Of a DNA stretch of 64,000 nt, positions 45,701 through 58,491 are shown piece after piece; position 1 is the stretch's first letter; each line of letters begins with the position of its first letter. Origin of the DNA: Lentinus brumalis (Eukaryota > Basidiomycota > Agaricomycetes > Polyporales > Polyporaceae); NCBI GenBank assembly GCA_001792895.1, contig MARA01000069.1:59465-123464 (forward strand), given 5' to 3'. The position numbers and the translations under genes were made by a program. The notes under the pieces are model-generated. The model was not told the DNA's origin. It searched no databases and was given only the letters and a program-made list of their open reading frames with translations.

Positions 45701-46166
45701 GGAATCTTAGCAGACTCGGACCCAGACGACGCGTCTTGGCTGCCAGCGGGGGCGCCCCGCCAGCCTCGATGTCGCCCGTCCAGCCGACGAAGACCTGCTC
45801 GTGCGTCGCCGCGAGCGAGTCGATCCCGCTCACCATCGCCGAGTGTCCGTAGCGGACATGCAGCTGCCACTGCGACGACTGCTGCTGTGCGGGCAGTGCA
45901 CTCTCCTGGGACTCGGCGGTGGGCGAGGGCGGGATGTCGGACGCCTTAGCGGGCGGTGTCGCGGGCGGGCTGGGGATGTCGGACGGGCGTGGGCGGCGGG
46001 AGAACGCACAGGTGACGGGCAGATAGTGGCATACGTGGATGATGCGCCCCGATAGCGGGATGTTCTTCTCGCGCAGGTCCGTCTCGAGCTTCGACACCTG
46101 TGCGCGGACATCCTCGAGCGAGATGGTCGTGTCGAGCGGTTTGTGCGGCTCTGCGAAACTGTCCAT
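42725..46166 (-). CDS. TPS2: Trehalose-6-phosphate phosphatase Tps2 (GT20 plus HAD domains)
   Basis: Removes phosphate from trehalose-6-phosphate in the cytosol, the last step of trehalose synthesis. ATG 46166 gives MDSFAEPHKPLDTTISLEDV. A GT20-like domain follows: GRIIHVCHYLPVT, THEQVFVGWTGDIE, HYVPVWLDDKEAHGHYDGYC, RPGDLIWIHDYHLLLVPSLL, FVHTPFPSSEVFRCLPRRKE, GRDKLDVVKGV and PLRDGMNTTSMEFVIAQ. The phosphatase (HAD) domain starts AKKRLFLFDYD; later come YIISGRDGEFLETHLGHI, MSAEHGGFIRAPGEKTW and CAGDDKTDEDMFRALLLFP. The frame must shift by one base twice, near 45.75 kb and 42.95 kb, both in runs of five C on the coding strand. After the second shift the expected ending HSSKRTLAVWHVTTPEEVVE reaches a stop at 42725. 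Without it the protein ends in an unrelated tail at 42646. Sequencing error or real damage cannot be told apart. Confidence 0.8.
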
Positions 46167-48099
46167 GACGTGACGACTAGATTAGCGTTGCGTTCAGCTG
46201 GAGACGGGTCGTTTGTGTTCGTGGGATGAGAGAGAGAGAGACTCGGAGGACGGCGACGGCTACGCGGGGTGCGGGGGCGGGGAGGGGAGGATGTGGAAGA
46301 GTCGGCGGAGGGAGAGTGTTTAAGTATTGCGCAAGGGACAGGTATCTGCTCTGGATCTCTGCGCCCGTCTGCCCAATGAAGGAGGACGAATGATGTCACG
46401 TGTGGCGCGTCATTGGCCCAGAATGGCAGTCGCCTAAGCCCATCTAGGCAATCTAGACCGCCGCCTACTCACCGCCGCGCTTACCGCTCCCTGGCGCTTG
46501 CGTTCATCGATGCTCGCCGCCATGTCGCCTTCCTGTGCAAGACATGCATGCATACGCAGATCCTGGAGCAGTCTCCGTACTTTCTCCGGGCACTACAAAT
46601 TCGAACATCCGTCTCGCCAAGCAAATCCCGCCGCTGCGTATCACACCCGTTTGCTCGCAACACGCACGTACATCTAGCCACAGTCGACGACTTTTCCTCT
46701 ATCCGCAATGCACTCGTCACACTGCTAGCTGCGATGGACGCGAGATTGCACACACGCCTCCATCAAGTAGATGCCCGTGAGTCCTACTTTACGTCTCTTC
46801 AGGATAAGTGATCGGCGCACTCCGTCGCCCACTTCTCTATCTCTGCCTCTGTCCCTGCGTATCCGCGCTCTTGCCTCCGATAGACCAATACCGGCATCTT
46901 TGTCTTGTGACTCCAGGGCAACTCATCTATCTCTGAGTTAATCTCTCCCTCATGTCCTCGACGGCGACTGTGCTCCACCGTCGAGGTCGAGGTTAGCAAA
47001 AGCATAAGGGCGGCGTCCTCTTGCATCGGATTGCGCAGGCGTTTCTCAGATCCGCTATGCGCACTCGGCCGGCGGACGCAGGTGATTCCGCGCCGGAACC
47101 TCGGCGAAAGATCCCTACAAATTCAAGCTGTGCGTGTCGAATCGTCGCTGCCGGTTGCAGAGATCCCCTCGCCTCGGCGAACGCCGGCCTCTGGGTGCAC
47201 GAACGTGCGCCTCGAGGCCGGCGGTCGGCGGGTTGGAGATGGTGTCCTGAGGCTGCACGTCTTTTTCGGACTGCCGCCGATGACTGAGTACTGAGGCACT
47301 GGCGACGCGTGTCCGCTGATGCTCCCAGTCGTGAGGGCGGGAGAGGCCGGGAGGATCACTACGAGCGTCGACCGTGACAGTCGGTCCCTGCCATAACATC
47401 GAGAGCTTGCATGTACATCATCAGGTCGTGAGGCGTCGCTCCGATTGCCTCCCACACGGACGTTGCTCGCCAAGTGTCTGTCGCCTAGGGGAGACAAAAG
47501 CCTGCATGGCTCCTTGCCGCGCACAACCAACAGCATGTGCGCATAATTATGCGGTTACAGCAGTCTACGAACATCCTCTGGACAATATCTCTCAATCGCA
47601 GCGCTCTCGCTTGTGACGACGTTCCAAATCGACGTTGAGCACATCCTATGCTGTTCGTCCTGGACGCAGCCTGGACGTCGCCGGACACCGCTCGAAGAGG
47701 ATCTATGGGTAGCAAGAGAAGTGTGCCTTCGTCCGGGCCGTGTGAGAGCCGGTCTCCTTGCTGCCAGGGCTAGATGTGACTAGATCTGGCACAATCAGGC
47801 GCATATGTACACGTAACTGTCTTCTAAAATCGTCATCCGCTTCGACGCGGTCATGTGACATCATTAACGTCGCGACGTCGATGCGCGTCCGAGCCATGCA
47901 TTGTGAAGGAGATAAATATCATGATTGGGTCGTCACAGACGTCAGATTCGTAAACGTACTTCACAATCCTTTAAGACTATACAGTTCAGAACAAGCGCGG
48001 TGACTAGCAGGGCGATAGCGGGGACATGGTACAACAGAGCACGAGAACAGGTCAGACAGAGCGATTGCAGAAAATACAGAGCCTTATTCGGTCTTCTCA
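46167..48099. other. 1.9-kb intergenic region, no gene firmly recognised
   Basis: Contains the Tps2 promoter, with a pyrimidine-rich tract on the coding strand. A + strand frame ending at 46811 (SSIRNALVTLLAAMDARLHT) and a - strand frame at 46799-47026 (PVLVYRRQERGYAGTEAEIE) look mildly protein-like but could not be assigned and overlap only at their ends. Confidence 0.4.
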
Positions 48100-48967
48100 T
48101 CAAGCGTCTACAGCATACTGCATTCCGGACCATGCCGTAGGCGCAGTTGCCGCGGAGGGTGCGCCGATCATCCCACCATGCATGTCGAACGGCTGGTATG
48201 GCCAGAACTGGGTCGGGTCGAAGCCGCCGACAATGGCGCTAGCAGTGCCGTGGCAGGGGCCCTGCTCGCCATTGTCCGCCACGGCAGCCACTGGGCCTGT
48301 ACGTAGTACGTCGTAAGCTAGGTACTCCACGTCGTTTTGCGCATCGAGTTTACCTTGCACTTCAGGGGGTTCACCGACTGCGCCACATCCTCCGGAGGGG
48401 GCCACCGCGACGGTCGAAGCGCTCCTGGTCTTCGTGGGGGAGCGCGGCGTGCACACGAGCCCCTTCTTCTGGCACTGGTAGCAGGGACGCACAACGTCAC
48501 ATGCCCTTCGTGCGGCATGGCACTCGCTGCACTATATGTGAACGGCGAATCAGTAACCCGAGCGAGCCCGCAGGGAGGAGGTGAGGACTCGCCGCAATCT
48601 TCGTTCTCGGTGCTACGCCACGTAGATGAGGCGCAACACGCCGTGAACGTCTAACACTAGTCGTGGCACCCTCCTGCACTGGGGGAAGCCTGTCGGGGAC
48701 GTCACTTGGACAGTTTGACACGAACGAATCCCATGCTTGCGCGCGCCACTTCAGATCTACGTGAGGGTCAGTAATTGGACAAGCTGGACTTAGGAATGGC
48801 GTTCAACGCACCGACATAATCCGAATGAAGCATCGTGACATATTGTGTGCCTCCAGCGACATCGCGGGACACCAGCTGGGACGGGACCACCTCCTGTTTG
48901 GTGCCGGAGACCAGGGACGGAGGAATGAGCCGGGGTTGACGTTGATGCTGTGTGCGGTATGAGACAT
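48100..48967 (-). CDS. Small Zn2Cys6 (Gal4-type) protein, copy 3 (divergent)
   Basis: A zinc cluster begins CSECHAARRACDVVRPCYQC and ends with KKGLVC, with the same C-x2-C-x6-C-x5-C-x2-C-x6-C spacing as copies 1 and 2. An intron acceptor precedes the first cysteine at the same place as in the paralogs. The downstream exon is basic and serine-rich. A 60-base intron after PPEVQ restores GPVAAVADNGEQGPC, and the protein ends at 48100 with a proline/tyrosine-rich tail. The first exon is uncertain; the ATG at 48967 (MSHTAHSINVNPGSF) is the best candidate. The N- and C-terminal parts do not match the other copies, so this may be a distant relative rather than a recent duplicate. Confidence 0.55.
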
Positions 48968-49060
48968 GCTCGCGGCGGAAGTGCGTAAGTTCGCAGAGCG
49001 TGGTGTATGTATGTTGTTTGCTGGTCGCTGCCTGCCTTGTCTCATGCTGAGGTAGGCCTC

Positions 49061-49070
49061 TTTATAAGTT
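49061..49070 (-). promoter_or_regulatory. TATA box upstream of Zn2Cys6 copy 3
   Basis: cttataaag on the - strand, about 95 bases upstream of the candidate ATG at 48967. It supports that start region. Confidence 0.45.
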
Positions 49071-49205
49071 CGGAGCAGATTTGGAACTCTTCTGGAAATC
49101 AGCCAATCGCCACAGCGCCACACGGAGGCTGTTAGACGGCGGTTCCAAGACAGCGGATCCCAGGAACACGGCGAAATAGACAGGGTCGCTGCCAGTGCCA
49201 CACAT

Positions 49206-49267
49206 CGTGCACCCGCCAGAAAACCGGCGGGTGAAACTTGGAATGCGATAGTCCAGGCTGGGCTAAC
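49206..49267. repeat. Copy C of the MITE B terminal sequence
   Basis: Matches 27727-27786 of element B at about nine bases in ten, including cgtgcacccgccagaaaacc and gatagtccaggctgggctaa. A weak trace of the core (ggcctaag) follows at about 49287. The right end was not found, so the copy is partial. Confidence 0.75.
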
Positions 49268-49744
49268 GGCCGGCCAATAAGTAAGAGGCCTAAGAGAGGC
49301 GCTTATGGTCTCCCCAAAGTCAAGTTTCAGTCACACCTTTTGTTCTCGCTCGAATCATGTCCGTTTGCTTCACGAGTTTATGGGCACGGCGATTACATGT
49401 GCAGGTACGATCGCTTCAAATTTGAGAGAGAACGGGTGAGGGGGCGTGGCGATATTGCCGGCGCTAGAATTCTGCTAATAACAGCTAAGTCGGCTAATAA
49501 ATATCGTGAAGTGTACTTGGGAACGGGCAAAGGCGCTGTATCACAACTTACGACGTACGTCGCCCAAGTCAGGCGCGGTAAGCTCATGACAGAAAGGCGA
49601 GAAAACGTGAAATAGTATCACCATCAACACAAACAGCTCTACGTTCCAAGGTCGTCTGCAGAAAATATCATAAATACACACCATCCGAAGTCCGCACCAT
49701 ACACCGCGCTTTTAAGGTACTTAGTTCGTCTGAGCGCCCACAGC

Positions 49745-52430
<2,686 letters not shown>

Positions 52431-53324
52431 GGTTGCGGGGTCGTGGTAGTTCGTACTCTAACGTGGAGGTCGTGGAGGTCGTTGATGACGCCGGACGGAC
52501 GTGTCGAAGTCGGTGCACGCCAGCTCGTCCTCGTGACCAGACCATCAATGGCGGCGACTGAAAACGCACCCAATGTGTTGCGCCTCCGCCCGAATTCGAG
52601 CGCTCGTGAACGCTGAGAAAGTAATGCCGGTTACGACCTTACACTACTCGGTTCTTTCATACGCACCTGCATCTATGCTACGCCGTAGGATACGTGCGTC
52701 AGGAGCTATAACGAGAAGTAGTCTGACTGTCGTGGGCGTATATTGGAAGACTTCCTCAGGACTACCAGCGGTCCGTACCACGTCACTACAAGACGGTGAG
52801 CTGTCCTTCCACTGTCGGTAGGCACTGCGGGAAGTAAACCGCATTAAAAGCATTGTGATCCGCAATGAAACTCCGAAACCATTGCTTGTAGCAATTAACA
52901 CTGCCACACTTGTAATAACTGTACACTTCTAAGCGCCGTTTACAACCATGATTACCTTGGCTTATAAAAGCACTGCTTATAACCATTCTTTGATACAATT
53001 CAAAGCATTGCTCGGAGCAATTTGCCAATTTAAATCACTGCTTGTTCAGGTGCATGCGGGACTGCAAGCTTCTACACGAAGAAGCTCTTCCCAAACCGTT
53101 TGGCGGACAGCTGGTAGGTGGTAGGGCGACTAGACTTTGCAGGCTGGACCTTCTGGGCGCCTGCAAGGTCAGGAGGCGCCGCGGCAGCACACAGTTCAGG
53201 TGCTGTTGCATCCATCCAGCTCTTGGTCGCTCTGAGTGTACCAGACGATCACCTCGCCCTGTAACCTCTCATTGAGATCTACCTCTCGTTTTCCTCGACA
53301 GATTTTTCCTGCTACTCTGGTGTT
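52431..53324. other. Intergenic with AT-rich palindrome-rich island
   Basis: Bases 52826-53045 are AT-rich compared with the surroundings and hold at least four variants of CAYTGCTYRKA, several forming short hairpins (attgcttgtagcaat, attgctcggagcaat). The rest has no recognised feature. Confidence 0.55.
52826..53045. repeat. AT-rich island with repeated short palindromes
   Basis: Repeated motifs cattgcttgta, cactgcttata, cattgctcgga and cactgcttgtt. It lies 280 bases beyond the stop of the transposase gene, where the subterminal repeats of a CACTA element would be expected. Confidence 0.6.
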
Positions 53325-56300
53325 CTACTCGGCGTCTTCTTCCTCCTCTGACCCCTGCGGCAGGTCGTCTGGCTCATCATCCCCCTCTTCTGCTGGTCCT
53401 CTGTCACCGTCATGCTCCGTTGAAAATACAGTGCGTGCAAGAGCACTGCTGCGATCGACGATGCCCCAGGATTTGCGCGAGCGAACACGGCCAACGACGG
53501 CTTCCACAGCATTGACATCAATGACAATGTCTGCGGTGTACTTCTTGTACATGGTGAGTACTTGGGTGGCGTCTTCTCCTTTGGTCTTGCAAGGGGTGAT
53601 AACGGCGAGTAGGAGGGTCGACCCGGCAAGGTCCTTCCAGACGCGCGGTCGGAGAGGATCAAGGAAGAGCTCGAGAATGGCCAAGAGTCGGCCATACTGA
53701 GGCAGTTGCACATGTTCGCCATTCTGGGTGCTTGTCAGGATGGAGTACTGTGCATGGTTATTGTGGGCTGGTAAGCTATACAGCCTGACAGATGATGCCG
53801 CTTGAACTCACCCGAATGTAGGATGAGTTACGCTCAGGAACTCCCATCCGTTGGTTTTCTGCCACCATGGCTCGGATCTTGTCGCCTCCGCCGCCAATGC
53901 GGATCTTTCCCCAGGCTGGAATGAAGCGTGGCAAGGCCTTCTGGACTATGCTGAGCTTGCCTCCGATGCGACCTGTGAGATATTGGGCAATGATGCGGCG
54001 TATGGGATCTGACGGCTCGTATTTCGCCAGGCAAGGACGGCGCAGGTAGATTAGAGGATCTGGAAGGTCTGCATGTCAGTACACTAGTATATCTGCACCA
54101 GTAGACACTTACAGCCAGGAATCATCGTCTCGTTTTCAGAAGCACGGTCAGGATCTTTGCGGCTAGGCAGAAGCTCATCCTCGAAGTCGTACTTCACCAG
54201 GAGCTGGTGTGCGTGCGCAATGTTGAGAGCTCGGCGGTCCAGGTTTGCCCAAGGATGAGAACGTGAACGCAAGGCTCTCTTGAGGCTACCACAGAAACGT
54301 TCCATGAAAAACGTCCAGGTCGTCCATACCGGGCCGGCGTAGAGGATGTCGTCCACAATGTGCAAAAGACCGTGTACAACCATGAGGCAGGCGGAGAGGC
54401 GTTGGGGATTGTACTGATAGTAGTACTCCTCGTATCGCTCCACCCAAGAGATTATGTCCCGGCGGAGCTGCTCCACTTCTGTGCGGGTGACCTCGAACTG
54501 GAGCGTTCGTCTCATGATGCTGACAAGGTCGCACATGTGAGTATAGTACTTCTCGTGCTGGAAGCGGCCGCGGAGGACGATGGGCGCAATGTAAATGAAC
54601 CAGAAGGCCCAAGTATCTGCGGTGAACTTGTCGCGTTGCATGATGATGTCTGGAATGGAGCCTACGAAAGCGGCTGGAAGGTCCTTGACCGCTGCTTTCG
54701 TCTCCTTCGCAATCTCCTCCCAGATAGCGCCGGGGATAATGAAGTGGCCCGTCCCTTCATCGCGCCGCAAGTCGCTGAATCGCCCCATCCACATGGCCAC
54801 CAGATTCGGGATGTTGTTCTCGCAGAACAGATGCATCCAATCCCATGGAAAGGAGCGGGCATAGTCCAGTGTGGACTGTACGCGGCGGCCAATAACTGGG
54901 CCTATACAGTGAGGATCATCGTGGCGGAAGCCGTGATGTTGACCGAGGCGGCGACGGTGAGCAGCGGTGGGTGCTGCAGCCATACTGTCAAGCTGAACCA
55001 GGATGTCATCGTGGGTACGAAGAGGGAGGCTTGCGGGATCCCAGCGTTTCCGCTGCTCTCCACGCTGTTGGGGTAAGTTGAGGGGGATGTAGTAGTTGGT
55101 CTTTCCCGGCATCAGGATCCCGTGTATGCGACATGACCGGCACGGAGTCCATGCATTCACCCCACGAATGTTCAGCATCTTCTGTATGGCGATGATGTCC
55201 CCTAGACACAGAATGCAATAGGTACGCAGCTCAAAGAATGACCGGCTCAGGGCATCAAAGGTTGGAACGCCGTGGGCGAGCTGGGCAAGCTCCTCTTCAA
55301 AGGGTACCAGATATGTCCAGATCCGCTTTGGCTGGCCCGGACCACCAATGACTCCAAGACAAATCAAGTTCTCCAGGTGCGTGCGAATCTGAGGCGGGAG
55401 ATTGTAGTTGAGCAAGAGCAGAGGTGTTGCAGAGGGACCAGAGCGATGGCGTTGAAATAGCAGGAAGGCGTCGGTGCATAGCGCAAGAGCGATGTCGCGC
55501 GGATCCGAAAAGTGATGATGATTGAGCTCCTCGCCGTCCACCACCACACGAGACCCCTTCAAGTTCTGGTAGTGCTCGGAACTGAACACGTCGAGGATGA
55601 GCTCTGGATTGTGCTGGAATTTTGAGCGGTACTGCATGAGTTGGATGAGGCGTATGCATTGGAAGAGAGCGCAAAGGCGGGGAATCAGAGGAATGTAGCA
55701 GAAGTACCGCCGGGGGTGGCGGGATGGACTCAACCGAGGCTCAGAGCACTCTGGACATTCGACGGCCTCTGAGTATATATCAACGTAGCAGATGCACGAG
55801 TTGATACAGCACTCATACCACTTTGCCTGCACCCCAGACAAAGCAGCTACTCGGTGCAGGATGACCCAGTCGGAGTTCAGCGCAAGTTTGCGCCTGAACG
55901 CATGGCGAAACTCATTGTAGGTTGCGCGAGGGACATTGGCAAGAAACCGCAATCGAAAGGCGCAGACGTTGTCGCGCTCTTCCTCCGTAATGTTCAAGTT
56001 ACCTGGGAATGTAGTACATCAGTGTCCTTCAGATGAGATAGTTCAGAAAGGTGCTCTTACGGGCATCGTGCATTTCTGCTGTGGCCTCCGCATCGAGCTG
56101 TTGGAGCAACTCTTCACCGACCACCTCAACCAGACGGGACAGCTCTGCTGCATTATTCTGCCAGTGATCTTGGTACTTCATCTGCTCTGGGACATTCTGT
56201 GGAGGTGGTGAAGGGGAAGGGGAAGGGGATGGGGAGGGGGATGGGTTGTTGTCCTCGTCATCGGCTTGTAGGACACGATCGTCTTCGGGTAGATTCTCCC

Positions 56301-56768
56301 ATGCTCCAGCAGGTTCCTCACCTTCGGCATGGTCATGGTGTTGATGGTCTTGGTTGTAGTGGTCTTCCCCGGGTCGCCACTCTTCCTCTGCATCCTGGAC
56401 ATCTTGATCCTCGGGCTCAGCAATAGCATGGTCATGGCGCGGCATGTTCTCATTCAGTTGACCGCTAGGTTCTGCCACGGCCATGCCTGATAGATCACAC
56501 AAATTAGCTAGTTATCTCACAAATTACAACAAGCTGGCCTACCGCCCATTGGCCCAACGCCATGTTCGTCGGAGGAGTTATACGGGCCTTCATCTTCGGA
56601 TGCAGTGCTTGAGGCAGCATATACATCTGCACCTGCGTTCTGTACTCTCCGGCGATGCTGATGTCTCGCTGTCCTAGATAGCTTGCGCCCACAAGCTTCC
56701 GTGCAATGACAGTGCCGTTTTTTGGGTTTTTGTGGCTTGGGGCGGGTTGCACGCTTTGGACGTGCCAT
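53325..56768 (-). CDS. CACTA (Tnp2-type) transposase
   Basis: Cut-and-paste transposase of a CMC-superfamily DNA transposon. ATG 56768 gives MARPKRATRPKPQKPKKR, followed by a Cys/His block (CHCTEACGRKLSRTARHQHR). An acidic exon (56070-56480) has a repeated Pro-Ser tract. The main exon (54084-55997) contains ALSGVQAKWYECCINSCICY, CPECSEPR, FCYIPLIPRLCALFQCIRL, DEELNHHHF-type sequence read here as VVDGEELNHHHFSDPRDIAL, WTPCRSCRIHGILMPGKTNY, LPLRTHDDILVQLDSM, DYARSFPWDWMHLFCENNIP and FMERFCGSLKRALRSRSHPW. The last exons add GKIRIGGGGDKIRA and HVQLPQYGRLLAILELFLDP, ending at 53325. The transposase looks nearly intact and may be active. Confidence 0.8.
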
Positions 56769-57030
56769 GGAGGTTGCGTGCAAGCTATAGGGTATATGTC
56801 AGCAAAGCTCTTAGTTTGCAGAAAGGTTCTGTTCACAATGCCTTACCTACCCACAGTATCAATGGATTTGTTTAAAGTGACAGAGCACTTGCGTTCCAGT
56901 GTTGCAAGTCCGTGCTTGAGTGCCGGAGCGCCTGCATCCAATTGTGGCAAGTCCGCGCGCGCTCAGCGCCTGCCTGAGCCTTCTTGTCCGCTTCCACTAC
57001 TACCACACAAATACTGCTGGTTTCACCATC
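56769..57030. promoter_or_regulatory. Divergent promoter between transposon genes
   Basis: About 260 bases separating the - strand transposase from the + strand accessory ORF. No specific sites were identified. Confidence 0.4.
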
Positions 57031-58491
57031 CATGGGCGGCCACAACAAGAGAGACAAGGGAAAGAAGAAGAAGACTGCAGCGGCAAAGAAGCGCAAGAAC
57101 CTCAAGATGCCTCCGGACCAATTAATCCCTCAGCCCAAAGGTCCGTGCGGACGAAGCCCGGAAGTTGGTGGCTGGAACATCCAGGAGTCAATGGGACTCA
57201 CGAGGAGTGTCCTAAGAAGAACAGCATGTATCTGAGGGTCATTGTAAGTGTTATCAACGGTATAGCAGTGCATATAGCCATGTTACTGACCACCTGCCCT
57301 GCAGCATCACATTCATCAGTTGGCCGGCCAGTATCTGAACATGGAACTCACCTACACCGGGCAGACCCAGTCCAGTCTTATGGTTATATGCAACCTTGTA
57401 GGTCTCTTCCATGTCGCGCAGCTGCGCATACATCTCAGTTACCGTTGACTTACACACGCTTGCAGATGGTCAAGCGCTATCCGTGGCTGGCTGGCTATGT
57501 GGACACATGGCCGGTGCGCAAGTTGACTCAGCAGTATCTGAACAACAACAAGGACCACAAGGCCTACTTGAAGGCGTTGAAGCGCAAGCGCGAGGGAAAG
57601 GGAGGTGACGGCGACATGACGGATCTGCCGAAGAAGACGAGGAGGGTGCGCCCGACTTTGACGCACTGCGCAAGAACACTCACTTTGAAGAGGAGTCCAG
57701 TAGCGACGAGTCGGGCACGGAGGACGAGTCGGGCACGGAGGACGGTGAAGCTGAGCCTGACGCTGGAGGTTCTCGTGCCTCTGCCAAGCATAAGAAGGGC
57801 AAGACTGTTCCGGCGGCGGATCAGACCGAGGACGATGACGATGAAGACCAGAACAACGAGGCCAACACTGAGGGCGCAGATCAAGACGCTGACGGTCAGG
57901 GCGCAGACATCCTGCGTACCGCCGCTCAGTGGGCCAAGGACCATGCTCGCCACAAACCCGCAGCGAAGAAGCCTCACTCACAGAAGTCTGCTGCGAAGAA
58001 GCCTGCAGCGAAGAAGGCCGCAGCTGAGAAGCTCAACATCAAGGCGCCCGCATCGAAGAGGGCAAGGACCTCCCGCACCGGTGAGTTGTATAACAGTCTG
58101 GTCATCTCTCCCGCTGACAGTTTCGCAGCGGCAGCAGAGGAGCTGCACTCCGAGCGCGAGCACCAGCACAGCTCGGAGCCCGAGGATGCTCCCAACCTGA
58201 CGACAGCTTTCAGCCAGAGGACGAGTCGTCTGACGATGAGGCCCTCTCAAAGTCTAAGAAGCCGTCCCTAAAAATACGCTTGCCCGCAGGAAGTATTGCT
58301 CGTCAATCACACGCTGATTTCCCCACTACCACTCCCCCGCCCTTGACCGCGCACTTGCCTGAAGGCTTCGTGAGTTCTGTCCATCTAGAGGCCGATCTTG
58401 CAGCAGCTAACATAAACTTGGGCAGCCGTCTCCGCTTCGAAACCCCTCCCCAGGCCCGTCCCGCACCCATCCGCCTCGCTCTCCCTTTCAA
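57031..58491 (+). CDS. CACTA-associated accessory ORF 1
   Basis: Begins about 57031 with a lysine-rich run and MPPDQLIPQPKGPCGRSPEV, then GGWNIQESMGL, a block often seen beside CACTA transposases in basidiomycetes. Introns lead to HHIHQLAGQYLNMELTYTGQ and MVKRYPWLAGYVDTWPVRKL. An acidic region (EEDEEGAPDFDALRKNTHFE), Lys-Ala repeats (KPAAKKPHSQKSAAKKPAAK) and a C-terminal stretch with DDSFQPEDESSDDEALSKSK follow. The reading frame changes near 57615 without an intron, so this copy is probably frameshifted there. The function is unknown; a DNA-binding or regulatory role for the element is only a guess. The 3' boundary against ORF 2 is unclear. Confidence 0.5.

Larger units (their letters stand above)
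48968..49744. other. Intergenic with MITE-like repeat
   Basis: Apart from the TATA box and the repeat at 49206-49267, no gene was seen. A + strand frame at 49238-49615 has no ATG start or recognisable motif. Confidence 0.5.

Noticed and set aside
46413..46811. + strand frame ending LAAMDARLHTRLHQVDARES
   Set aside because: No ATG at its start and no family match; mentioned in the intergenic note only.
52785..52800. cactacaag as a CACTA terminal repeat
   Set aside because: No inverted partner was found on the right side of the element.
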